The notes under the pieces: model-generated
What the model was told of the DNA's origin: nothing
Databases searched by the model: none
What the model saw: only the letters and a program-made list of their open reading frames with translations
Shown here: in pieces, positions 42,764-50,329 of the stretch
Numbering within the stretch: position 1 is the stretch's first letter
Layout of the letters: the number at the start of each line of letters is the position of its first letter
NCBI GenBank assembly: GCA_016873165.1
Contig: VGXV01000019.1
Coordinates: 1-64,000 of the forward strand
Source of the DNA: Planctomycetota bacterium
Lineage (GTDB): Bacteria; Planctomycetota; Brocadiia; Brocadiales; Brocadiaceae
Direction of reading: 5' to 3'
DNA length: 64,000 bases
Made by a program: the position numbers and the translations under genes

Positions 42764-42990
42764 ATGGCAAGACCACTACGCATTGATTACCCCGGGGCAT
42801 ATTACCATATAACCGCGGGAGCATTCCCAATTTTTTGTAAATCAAAATAAAGCCGACCATAAAGGATCGGCGCTACCATGCAATATGTGTCGTAGCGCGG
42901 GTGGTTTATCCCCCGCATAATACCTCCACATTTTACAAAAAATTGGGAATGCTCCCTATAACCGCCAGAGGCGTTGGACGTCAAAAGGAT
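42764..42990 (+). pseudogene. 5' remnant of a second RAYT transposase, split by a MITE
   Basis: Removing the 140-bp element and one target copy restores an uninterrupted start MARPLRIDYPGAYYHIT joined to ARGVGRQKD, the canonical RAYT N-terminus. Homology stops after about 26 codons, so the body of the gene is gone. It is the counterpart, on the opposite strand, of the remnant at 38970-39787, and the two flank the three-gene cassette in inverted orientation. Confidence 0.85.
42817..42956. mobile_element. MITE-like element B (140 bp) inserted in a RAYT remnant
   Basis: Perfect 25-bp terminal inverted repeats (42817-42841 and 42932-42956) starting GGGAGCATTCCCAATTTT. A 9-bp target duplication TATAACCGC lies at 42808-42816 and 42957-42965. 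The ends agree with element A at 21 of the first 23 positions; the interior differs and carries its own palindromes (GCCGACC...GGATCGGC, GCGCTAC...GTAGCGC). No reading frame. Confidence 0.92.
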
Positions 42991-43134
42991 GGGGGGTCAC
43001 CCATTCATTTGTCAATTATCAGGGTTTTCCTTTCATAAGAAGAAACGGTGTCTCGCCTTTTGATGTTGCAGCATTTTTATTTCCCGGCAGCGCTACGATT
43101 TTACCATGGTTTTTTTCTGTTCGGGGAAGTTTGT

Positions 43135-43494
43135 TTAAAGTCCCAATACCTTTTTCAGGATAAAATCCACGTTCTTCAAAGTATCCGCATTTACCGTTCC
43201 CCACCGTTCTAAAAACCGTTGGATGGAAAGAGATTTCACCTGGTCACATCGTATAACGGAAGTTTGGTGAATACCTCCTTCCGGAGGAGATATGAGGATG
43301 TGGAGCCTAAACGGGGTATCCTTTCTGAAGGTTGTAACAGGGCAAACAACAATCAATCCCCACGGACTTCTGTTGAGTTCATCAACGGAAACAACGAGGG
43401 CAGGATGCCGGTCCTGTATCTCTGAACCGATGGAAGGGCTGAAATCAACGCGCCTGATTTCTCCTCTTTTTGGAAAGGGTTTTTCGTGCGCCAA
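43135..43494 (-). CDS. MazF/PemK-family endoribonuclease toxin
   Basis: Type II toxin of 119 residues. It shows the MazF core: KRGEIRRVDFSPSIGSEIQDRHPALVVS (first strand pair and the conserved R-P-A-LVVS), VCPVTTF, and TSVIRCDQVKSLSIQRF with the conserved D-Q-V-K-S. The start appears to be TTG within the last codons of the antitoxin gene, giving a 50-bp overlap typical of such operons. It would cut mRNA when the antitoxin is degraded. Confidence 0.93.
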   Translation of the reverse strand: MAHEKPFPKRGEIRRVDFSPSIGSEIQDRHPALVVSVDELNRSPWGLIVVCPVTTFRKDTPFRLHILISPPEGGIHQTSVIRCDQVKSLSIQRFLERWGTVNADTLKNVDFILKKVLGL

Positions 43495-43711
43495 TACCGT
43501 ATCCTAATGTATTTTCAAAGGTCTTCCGTGTTTTTACCTCTTCCTTATCGAGAAAAGACTTTGATTCCTCTTCAAATCCTTTCCAGAAAGACCTTTCATG
43601 CTCGTCCACGAGTTTGTCAACTAATTCCATAATGCTGATATGTTCAGCCGCGGAGATTTTTTTAAGTCTTGACTGTGTTGTCTTACGTACTCTGAGAGTT
43701 GTCGTTTCCAT
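43445..43711 (-). CDS. Ribbon-helix-helix antitoxin of the MazF-type toxin
   Basis: An 88-residue protein. METTTLRVRKTTQSRLKKIS forms the DNA-contacting strand and first helix, and EHISIMELVDKLVDEHERS the second helix of a ribbon-helix-helix domain. The basic C-terminal tail (KKRRNQAR) and linker would neutralise the toxin. GGAGG sits 7 bp before the ATG. It precedes and overlaps the toxin, the usual order for MazEF, and should autoregulate the operon. Confidence 0.85.
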   Translation of the reverse strand: METTTLRVRKTTQSRLKKISAAEHISIMELVDKLVDEHERSFWKGFEEESKSFLDKEEVKTRKTFENTLGYGIGARKTLSKKRRNQAR

Positions 43712-43815
43712 AATAGTCCTCCATCTATTTGTCTACAAGTATATCATTTAAACAGGGTTCTTCACCTTTGATCTAGGCAGGAGTGGTTTGAGGTTGGAGT
43801 CCGGAAGGTTGCATC

Positions 43816-43968
43816 TTAAATCTTAAATATTGATATTTTCTGTATTACGTAAAGCAGGAATTCTTTTATTGCCTTTGTGTAAAGTTTACTACGGGATATT
43901 CCTGGTTCTTTGGCGGCTCGCTCCGCCGAATTGAAAATCGGGTTCGGGATCGATATTGCTGTTTTCAT
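43816..43968 (-). CDS. Truncated orphan ribbon-helix-helix (MazE/CopG-like) antitoxin
   Basis: Fifty residues starting MKTAISIPNPIFNSAERAAKEPG, the unmistakable N-terminal DNA-binding part of MazE/CopG-type antitoxins (I-S-I-P-x-x-x-F...RSKLYTKAIKEFL). The toxin-binding C-terminal half is replaced by unrelated YVIQKISIFKI and a stop. No toxin gene follows downstream. It is probably a decayed antitoxin that may still bind DNA. A start 36 bp upstream is open, but its residues (MTVTMTLVILTV) are translations of the operator palindrome and not homologous. Confidence 0.72.
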   Translation of the reverse strand: MKTAISIPNPIFNSAERAAKEPGISRSKLYTKAIKEFLLYVIQKISIFKI

Positions 43969-44005
43969 GACAGTTAGTATTACCAAGGTCATAGTAACTG
44001 TCATG
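43966..44005. promoter_or_regulatory. Palindromic operator over the orphan antitoxin start
   Basis: Perfect 11-bp arms CATGACAGTTA (43966-43976) and TAACTGTCATG (43995-44005) separated by 18 bp. They cover the antitoxin start codon and its upstream region. Two facing half-sites of this size are what a ribbon-helix-helix dimer pair binds, so autoregulation is the simplest reading. Confidence 0.65.
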
Positions 44006-44059
44006 AAAAATCTCTGCCTTTAGGGAATATATCAGGTCACTTTGTGGCAAAGGGGGTAT

Positions 44060-45169
44060 TTATGTGCTTAAATATTCCACAACCTTGTCGCCCATCTGGG
44101 AAGTTGAGAGAATTTTTTCTTTTTGGGTAGCTTTATTCGCAAGATCGCCCGTTCGGTATCCGTCTTCCAGCACTTTCATTATCGCCTGCTCAATGGCCTT
44201 TGATTCTGCATTGAGTCCAAAGGCATATTTAAGCATCATTGCTCCTGAGAGTATCTGGGCTAATGGGTTTGCCTTGTTTTGTCCGGCGATGTCGGGGGCC
44301 GAGCCGTGAATGGGCTCGAAGAGTCCGAAGCCTGTTTTTGAAAGACTCGCGCTCGGCAGCATTCCGATTGAACCGGTAATGGCAGACGCAAGGTCAGACA
44401 ATATGTCTCCAAACATATTCTCGGTGACTATCACGTCAAATTGTTTCGGATTTGTTGCCAGTTGCATGGCTGCATTGTCCACATACAGGTGGTTCAGTTG
44501 TATCTGGGGAAAGCGGGTTTGGACATAGTCGGTGACCACTTTTCTCCATAATTTTGAACTTTCAAGGACGTTTGCTTTATCGACGGAGGTGAGTTTTTTG
44601 CTGCGTTTCATGGCCGCATCGCAGGCGACGGCGGCAATTCTTTCGATTTCAGGAACGGAATAAATCATGTAATCTACCGCGTAATTTCCCTGTACGGCTC
44701 CTTCGTGGAGGGTAAGGGATTTTACCTTGTTTCTCCCAAAGTATATTCCTCCTGTAAGTTCCCGGACAATCAGAACGTCAAGGCCGCCTTCGAGCCGTTC
44801 TGATTTTAATGATGCCGAATCGGCCAGCGGGCCGAAGATTATTGCGGGACGTAAATTTGCAAACAGATGATACATGCCCCTTAAAGGAAGAAGGGCTCCG
44901 CGTTCAGGGGTAAGTTCCGGGGGTAAATTTTCCCATTTTGAACCGCCGACTGCGCCAAAATAGATAGCATCCGAATTGTTGCAAATTTCTTTGGTTTCAT
45001 CGGGTAACGGATGCCCGTATTTATCATAGGCACAACCGCCTACCAGCGCTTCTTTGTAAGTAAATGTATGGTTGAAGTGTTTTGCTATCGTACCCAATAC
45101 CTTCAAACCCTCTTTCATTATTTCAGGGCCTATTCCGTCCCCTGCAAGTACCGCAATGCGTTTTTTCAT
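44060..45169 (-). CDS. leuB: 3-isopropylmalate dehydrogenase
   Basis: NAD-dependent oxidative decarboxylase of leucine synthesis, 369 residues, full length. Substrate and metal motifs include LRPAIIFGPLADSASLK (LeuB-specific arginine loop), RELTGGIYFGRNK, and the Mg/NAD segment TENMFGDILSDLASAITGSIGMLPSASL, with GLFEPIHGSAPDIAGQNKANP. It stands alone on the minus strand. ilvD, another branched-chain amino acid gene, is 3 kb away on the plus strand. Confidence 0.97.
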   Translation of the reverse strand: MKKRIAVLAGDGIGPEIMKEGLKVLGTIAKHFNHTFTYKEALVGGCAYDKYGHPLPDETKEICNNSDAIYFGAVGGSKWENLPPELTPERGALLPLRGMYHLFANLRPAIIFGPLADSASLKSERLEGGLDVLIVRELTGGIYFGRNKVKSLTLHEGAVQGNYAVDYMIYSVPEIERIAAVACDAAMKRSKKLTSVDKANVLESSKLWRKVVTDYVQTRFPQIQLNHLYVDNAAMQLATNPKQFDVIVTENMFGDILSDLASAITGSIGMLPSASLSKTGFGLFEPIHGSAPDIAGQNKANPLAQILSGAMMLKYAFGLNAESKAIEQAIMKVLEDGYRTGDLANKATQKEKILSTSQMGDKVVEYLST

Positions 45170-45256
45170 GTATCAGTCTCCAGGTCGTCGACAAATATTT
45201 TTCAAAGTAAACTTCTATTTTGATGTTTAGTTAGAAATTTCAAATATAAAATATGT

Positions 45257-45808
45257 TTACCGAACTTCTTTGATTATTTCAACGGTAAAAGTATAAATTT
45301 CTATGTTACCGTGCTTCCATGCATTTGCGGATATTCCCACCTTGCCGGAGCAGCAGTGAGAAAGAAATTCTTCTTTCGTCCAGCCGGTTTCTGTTGCCAC
45401 CTGAGGAAGAAAACATCCTGTTTGGTCATCTTTCCTGATATATATACCGTGTTTGCCCAGTTCAAAATCAAGCGGGTTCGTGATACGTTTTAAGGAGGAT
45501 AGTATGGAAAGTTCAATGTTCAGTTGGTCAAGTTCAGAGGGTGTGATCGGATCGTCGAAAAAACGGGAGTCTTCCGTTGCCGATGAAATAGCTATCTCGG
45601 AAACAAGTTTGTAGAGGGGTATATCTGATACGAATCGGCCTATGCAGCCCCGAAGCTGACCACGGTTTTTTAGTGTAACAAAAACCCCCTGATGTGACTG
45701 TATGTCCGGATTATCACAGGAGAATGTTGGGTTGGGTTCACTTTTTACCGCAGACTCAACGCTTTTTCTGGCAATATCCAGAAGAATTTTTTTTGCAGAA
45801 TCATCCAA
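45257..45808 (-). CDS. AMMECR1-domain protein (AmmeMemoRadiSam protein A)
   Basis: Stand-alone AMMECR1 domain of 183 residues without signal peptide, hence cytoplasmic. The signature GQLRGCIGRF is present, with GVFVTLKNRG before it and LPQVATETGWTKEEFLSHCC after. These proteins co-occur with MEMO1 homologs and a radical SAM enzyme in the poorly understood AmmeMemoRadiSam system. The start is TTG with GGAG 8 bp upstream. The neighbouring gene encodes an exported MEMO1-AMMECR1 fusion, so two AMMECR1 copies lie side by side. Confidence 0.9.
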   Translation of the reverse strand: MDDSAKKILLDIARKSVESAVKSEPNPTFSCDNPDIQSHQGVFVTLKNRGQLRGCIGRFVSDIPLYKLVSEIAISSATEDSRFFDDPITPSELDQLNIELSILSSLKRITNPLDFELGKHGIYIRKDDQTGCFLPQVATETGWTKEEFLSHCCSGKVGISANAWKHGNIEIYTFTVEIIKEVR

Positions 45809-45891
45809 ATAATTTACTCCACAGTAAGGAAGAAAAACGGTTTTAACAAGAAATCATACAATAGAATAATCAATTCCGGCTGATGAAACGG

Positions 45892-47487
45892 CTACAGTTT
45901 TTTTACTTCGTGAAATACGTCTGCTGTGAAAACAAAGAACTCCATATCATTGTCTTGCCATGCATCTACGGGTAATCCGGCTTTTCTGCAAAGATGCTGT
46001 AGTGTTGCTGTTTTATCCCATCCCTGTTCGGTGGCGACATGGGGAAGAAATACGGCGTTTGCATATCCTTTGCGAATTACAATGCCTTCTTTGCCAACGA
46101 TAAACTCATCGGGGCCGGTTATTTTTTTTGGCTGACTCAATACGGAAATTTCTATGTCAATATCATTTATTTCTTCACGATTTACGGGAATAAATCTATT
46201 ATCGTTTGCTGATGAGTTAATGGTGTTTTCGACTACCGCCTGATAGAGCGGTTTTTTGGGGAGAATATACCCGATGCATCCGCGCAGTTGCCCCTGTTTC
46301 TTTAATGTTACAAACACGCCATATTTTTCCAAAAGCCTTGGGGTTTGCGTAAAAAGCAGTATATCAATTTTGGGAGAAGCGCCTGTGTTTGTATATGTTT
46401 CCAGAGTGTTTCGGGCAAGCGACAGCAGTATATTTTTTTCTTTTTCTGAAAAATTAAGGGCAAGTTCGTCTGTTTGTGAATTTTGCTGCGGGCGATATTC
46501 GCCTGATTTGATCTCAGTGTTTTTTGTAAAGAGAATGGAAGCATAGCTGACGGAATAGACAAAATTGTTTGTTTGATGCCCTGAGGTATCGTAATTGAGA
46601 ATGTGTCCTTTTGCGTTATCCGGTAAGAGTTTTAAAAGAATAGAAATGGGTAAAATACCGCATGCATTTATTCCCGTTTGTTTTCTGTAGTCTCTCAGTC
46701 CGTTAAAATCTTTGTTAAGAATCTTTTCAAAAGCCCCGTAGTCAAGGTTTTTTATGTTTTCCTCCACCTTTTCTCTGAAGGGAACATATTGGTAAGCGTC
46801 TCCATAATGGGTAAAGTCGGAACTGACGACGAGCAATGTTCTATCATCCAGTAATGGTCGTATAGTTTCTGCTATTTTTTCCAAATCATCATTTATCAAT
46901 ACGCCCACCATAAGGGGCACCAACTGAAAATCTTCCAACGTCATTTGTAAAAAAGGCAGTTGAGTCTCCAAGGAATGTTCTCCCCTGTATGCGCCCTCAT
47001 ATGCCCCAAATAACGTTAAAGGGCTGGTATTGCGGGTATTTTTCGATTCAGGTTCAAAAGTGGTGCTGAGCAAACGGTCACATGTTTCTTGATCTACGGG
47101 AATTTCGCCTAAAGGTGTTTTAAAGCTTTTTGCTTTCAGAACAGATACACCCCGATATCTTCTTCCGCTGTGGCTGGGGGCAAGCGCTATTACCCGTTTA
47201 AATCCATTATCCTTAATAACGCTATACCCATAGGCAGCTACCTGCCCAGAATAAACATAACCAGCATGAGGAGTTATGATTGCAATTGGCCTTCCTTCCG
47301 GTTTCAGAACGGGGACATTCTTTAAAAAGCCATTTATCTGGTCTTTTAATGCTGTCTCGTTGCCCGGATAAAACCTCCCTGCCACTTGTGGTTCCCACGA
47401 CTGGGATTGTTCCGTTTCTGCGAATAATGATAAGGAAGATATGAAAGTAAATATAAAAAAGGTGAATATAAATAGTATATGCTTCAT
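45892..47487 (-). CDS. Exported MEMO1-AMMECR1 fusion protein (AmmeMemoRadiSam B+A)
   Basis: A 531-residue two-domain protein. A signal peptide (about residues 1-24, ending SLSLFAETE) is followed by a MEMO1/extradiol-dioxygenase-like domain (about 30-320). That domain carries VAGRFYPGN, ITPHAGYVYSG, LAPSHSGRRY, VSSDFTHYGDAY and the H-E pair in GEHSLETQLPFLQ, so metal-ligand positions are retained. The C-terminal AMMECR1 domain (about 350-531) has KQGQLRGCIGYI and PHVATEQGW. The ATG at 47487 has AAGGA at good spacing; an upstream frame extension overlaps the DedA gene and lacks one. No radical SAM partner is adjacent. Export of both domains on one chain is unusual, as homologs are normally cytosolic. 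Confidence 0.9.
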   Translation of the reverse strand: MKHILFIFTFFIFTFISSLSLFAETEQSQSWEPQVAGRFYPGNETALKDQINGFLKNVPVLKPEGRPIAIITPHAGYVYSGQVAAYGYSVIKDNGFKRVIALAPSHSGRRYRGVSVLKAKSFKTPLGEIPVDQETCDRLLSTTFEPESKNTRNTSPLTLFGAYEGAYRGEHSLETQLPFLQMTLEDFQLVPLMVGVLINDDLEKIAETIRPLLDDRTLLVVSSDFTHYGDAYQYVPFREKVEENIKNLDYGAFEKILNKDFNGLRDYRKQTGINACGILPISILLKLLPDNAKGHILNYDTSGHQTNNFVYSVSYASILFTKNTEIKSGEYRPQQNSQTDELALNFSEKEKNILLSLARNTLETYTNTGASPKIDILLFTQTPRLLEKYGVFVTLKKQGQLRGCIGYILPKKPLYQAVVENTINSSANDNRFIPVNREEINDIDIEISVLSQPKKITGPDEFIVGKEGIVIRKGYANAVFLPHVATEQGWDKTATLQHLCRKAGLPVDAWQDNDMEFFVFTADVFHEVKKL

Positions 47488-47497
47488 GGTATTTTCC

Positions 47498-48127
47498 TTA
47501 TTTGAGTATCTTGATAACAAAAAAACCAGCAATAATTAATACGACAAAGGCGATAGAAAGGATGTTAAAATATTTGTCGATAAAATGTTTTATTTTCGGC
47601 CCGAAAAAATAAATAAGCCCGGCAACCATGAAGAATCTGCCTGAACGGCTGATTACCGAGGCGATAAAGAATGTCCATAAATCAACTTTGCAAACCCCGG
47701 CGCCAATGGTAAAGACTTTATACGGGATGGGGGTAAATCCTGCGATGGCAACGGCAGAAAAAGCGTTGGTGTTGTACTGTTCTTTTACATAATCAAATTT
47801 TTCCATGAGTCCGAGGGTGTTAAGAATGGGTATTCCGACAAGATCAAACATCTCGTAACCGATAAAATATCCAAAACCACCTCCTAAAACAGACCCAACT
47901 GAACAAATAGCGGCATATTTGAATGATTTTCTTGCAATTGAAAACGCGAGTGCCATCAAAAGGACGTCGGGTGGGATTGGAAAGAAAGATGATTCACAAA
48001 ATGCCAGTATAAATAAAGCAATGGAACCGTATGGGGTATGCGCCCAATGCAATGTCCAATCGTAAAGTCTTCTGTGCAAACCGGCTTTTTTTATTTGTGA
48101 TAATTCTAATTGCTCAGTATGGTTCAT
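47498..48127 (-). CDS. DedA/VTT-domain (YqaA-like) membrane protein
   Basis: Inner-membrane protein of 209 residues with about five hydrophobic segments and the VTT/SNARE-associated pattern: PPDVLLMALAFSIARKSFKYA, GSVLGGGFGYFIGYE (the G-x-x-x-G re-entrant stretch) and FTPIPYKVFTIGAGV. Family members are linked to lipid carrier recycling or envelope homeostasis. It is the first gene of the minus-strand group with the MEMO1 fusion, which starts 10 bp after it ends. GAGGAG precedes its ATG. Confidence 0.9.
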   Translation of the reverse strand: MNHTEQLELSQIKKAGLHRRLYDWTLHWAHTPYGSIALFILAFCESSFFPIPPDVLLMALAFSIARKSFKYAAICSVGSVLGGGFGYFIGYEMFDLVGIPILNTLGLMEKFDYVKEQYNTNAFSAVAIAGFTPIPYKVFTIGAGVCKVDLWTFFIASVISRSGRFFMVAGLIYFFGPKIKHFIDKYFNILSIAFVVLIIAGFFVIKILK

Positions 48128-48476
48128 AAAAACTCCTCGATCTTTTTAAAGAAAGGAAAAAATATTATTGTTGCTAAGGCTTTATTGCTAAAGATTTAAC
48201 ATAAAAATTCAAAAGAAAAAAAGATTCTTGTTTCATAAGAGTTTAAACAGGGTGTCCTCGATAAGTCAAGCGAAAATCCATCTTCAGGATTGTATAGTAT
48301 TTTTGTTAATATACGCGGGTAAAAAAAGAATAAAAAAGATGATTTTTATATTGTTTTAGGGGGTATCTATGCTTGCCATACACAATGCAGTTTTGATTTG
48401 ACAATAGTAAGCTTTTCGCTATAATGAAAAATCACGATATTATAGACAGATAAAGGTTTACATAGATAGGAATAAA
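48128..48476. other. 349-bp divergent intergenic region, promoter region of ilvD
   Basis: Divergent between the DedA-type gene (minus) and ilvD (plus). Besides the consensus promoter at 48398-48425 it is AT-rich, and I see no reading frame, no leader peptide with branched-chain codons and no T-box. Regulation by attenuation is therefore not supported. Confidence 0.5.
48398..48425 (+). promoter_or_regulatory. Consensus sigma-70 promoter of ilvD
   Basis: TTGACA (48398-48403) and TATAAT (48420-48425), both perfect consensus hexamers, with 16-bp spacing, 51 bp before the ilvD ATG. It is the strongest promoter-like sequence in the window. Confidence 0.85.
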
Positions 48477-50141
48477 ATGGGATTGCGAAGTGATAAGATT
48501 ACCAAAGGTCTTGAGCGTGTTCCTGCCCGGGCGCTTTTATACGCAACTGGCTTAAGTAAAGAGGACTTAGATAAACCGTTCATTGGAATAGCGAGCAGTT
48601 TTACCGATCTTATTCCCGGTCACGTTCACATGCGTCCTTTAGAGAGGGCAATAGAAAAAGGTGTTCACGCGGGCGGCGGGGTTAGTTTTATTTTCGGTAT
48701 ACCGGGTATTTGCGACGGAATTGCAATGGGGCACAGCGGAATGCATTATTCTCTCGTATCAAGAGATCTTATTGCAGATATGATAGAGTGTGTAGTAAGT
48801 GCCCATTGTTTGGATGGTTTGGTTATGTTGACAAACTGTGATAAAATAACTCCCGGAATGTTAATGGCGTGTGCGAGACTGGACATCCCGGGAATTGTAG
48901 TTACTGCAGGCCCTATGATTTCCGGCCGCTATGGAAAGCAAAAATTATCCCTGGTAAAAGATACTTTTGAGGCTGTGGGAAGAAGGCGCAAGGGTGAAAT
49001 TGACGATAAAGAGTTGTCATGTTTAGAGAAAGATGCTTGTCCGGGCGCAGGGTCGTGCCAGGGATTATATACCGCCAATACTATGGCGTGTGTATCGGAG
49101 GCGCTGGGTATGTCGTTGCCAGGATGTGCCGCTACACTTGCAATTTCTGCGGAGAAGGAACGCATTGCTTATAAAAGTGGCCAACGGGTTGTAGAACTTG
49201 TGAGAAAAGATATTACTTCGGGAAAGATTATGACGCGTAAATCATTTGAAAATGCGATTATGATCGATATGGCCCTTGGAGGGTCAACGAATTCATGTTT
49301 GCATATCCCTGCTATTGCAAATGAAGCGAGAGTTGAAATAAATTTGAAATTAATTGATGAAATCAGCGCCAGAACGCCCCATATAGCAAGTTTGCAACCA
49401 GGGGGTGAATATTTGCTGGAAGATTTGTATTATGCGGGCGGCATTCCCGCCGTAATGAATCGCCTGCAGGATGACTTGCACGATTGTATTACCGTAAGTG
49501 GTTTAAATACAAAGGAGATAGCGAAATCTGCTGCGATTGTTGATGGCGAGGTAATAAGGGCAAAAGGAGATGCATATCACAAAGAAGGGGGAATAGCTAT
49601 TTTATATGGCAGTTTATCTCCCAATGGGTCGGTAATAAAGCAGAGCGCTGTATCTGAAAAAATGATGAAGTTTACCGGAAAGGCAAAGGTTTTTGAAAGC
49701 GAAGAAACTGCAATGAATGCAATTATGGCTTCCCGGATCAGCGAAGGGATGGTAGTCGTAATACGTTATGAAGGGCCGCGGGGAGGACCTGGGATGAGGG
49801 AGATGCTGGCTCCCACGGCAGCTTTAGTGGGATTAGGATTGGGGGAATCTGTTGCCTTAATCACTGATGGTCGTTTTTCCGGGGGCACACAAGGTCCCTG
49901 TATCGGGCATGTGTCGCCGGAAGCAATGGATGGAGGGCCTATTGCTTTAATAGAGGATGGAGATGAGATAACGATAGATATTCCTAATCGGACATTAGAT
50001 ATTAATGTTTCGAAGGAAGTTCTTGCCTGCCGGAAAGAAAAATGGAAACCGCCAAAACCAAAAATAACGCAAGGGGTGTTGTCCCGGTATGCGAAATGTG
50101 TTACATCGGCGGATAAGGGCGCAGTGTTAAGAGCGGAATAA
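48477..50141 (+). CDS. ilvD: Dihydroxy-acid dehydratase
   Basis: Iron-sulfur dehydratase of valine, isoleucine and leucine synthesis, 554 residues, full length. Cluster cysteines are in [13 protein letters not shown] and [18 protein letters not shown], and an early Cys in [17 protein letters not shown]. The C-terminal domain has [19 protein letters not shown] with the catalytic Ser region. AGGA lies about 8 bp before the ATG. It makes a branched-chain function pair with leuB nearby, though the two genes are on different strands. Confidence 0.97.
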   Translation: MGLRSDKITKGLERVPARALLYATGLSKEDLDKPFIGIASSFTDLIPGHVHMRPLERAIEKGVHAGGGVSFIFGIPGICDGIAMGHSGMHYSLVSRDLIADMIECVVSAHCLDGLVMLTNCDKITPGMLMACARLDIPGIVVTAGPMISGRYGKQKLSLVKDTFEAVGRRRKGEIDDKELSCLEKDACPGAGSCQGLYTANTMACVSEALGMSLPGCAATLAISAEKERIAYKSGQRVVELVRKDITSGKIMTRKSFENAIMIDMALGGSTNSCLHIPAIANEARVEINLKLIDEISARTPHIASLQPGGEYLLEDLYYAGGIPAVMNRLQDDLHDCITVSGLNTKEIAKSAAIVDGEVIRAKGDAYHKEGGIAILYGSLSPNGSVIKQSAVSEKMMKFTGKAKVFESEETAMNAIMASRISEGMVVVIRYEGPRGGPGMREMLAPTAALVGLGLGESVALITDGRFSGGTQGPCIGHVSPEAMDGGPIALIEDGDEITIDIPNRTLDINVSKEVLACRKEKWKPPKPKITQGVLSRYAKCVTSADKGAVLRAE

Positions 50142-50195
50142 ACAACGGCGTGCAGGTATAAAGAGTAGTGTTGTATAAAACATAGAGTAGAATGC

Positions 50196-50269
50196 TACCC
50201 GGTGGTGTAATGGTAACACTAGAGATTTTGGTTCTCTCATTGGAGGTTCGAGTCCTCCCCGGGTAGCCA
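50196..50269 (+). tRNA. tRNA-Gln (anticodon UUG)
   Basis: Cloverleaf read directly: acceptor TACCCGG/CCGGGTA, D stem GTG/CAC with loop TAATGGTAA, anticodon stem AGAGA/TCTCT around loop TTTTGGT giving anticodon TTG, variable loop CATT, T stem GGAGG/CCTCC with TTCGAGT, discriminator G and an encoded CCA. It lies alone between ilvD and glmU. Confidence 0.95.
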
Positions 50270-50329
50270 TTCTATTTATTAGGGAATAGGTACGTTGCAG
50301 ATTCATGATTTTGTGTGCTGATACAAAAG

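Larger units (their letters stand above)
42552..43134. other. 583-bp intergenic region with a RAYT remnant and a MITE
   Basis: Apart from the RAYT 5' fragment and its MITE (listed separately), it contains GGGGTCACATCTTTA followed by AATATTGACATTT (about 42655-42686). This resembles the GGGGTCA...ATTGACAA motif at about 1900-1927 and is probably a RAYT-associated repeat end. No other gene is seen up to the toxin stop at 43135. Confidence 0.6.
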
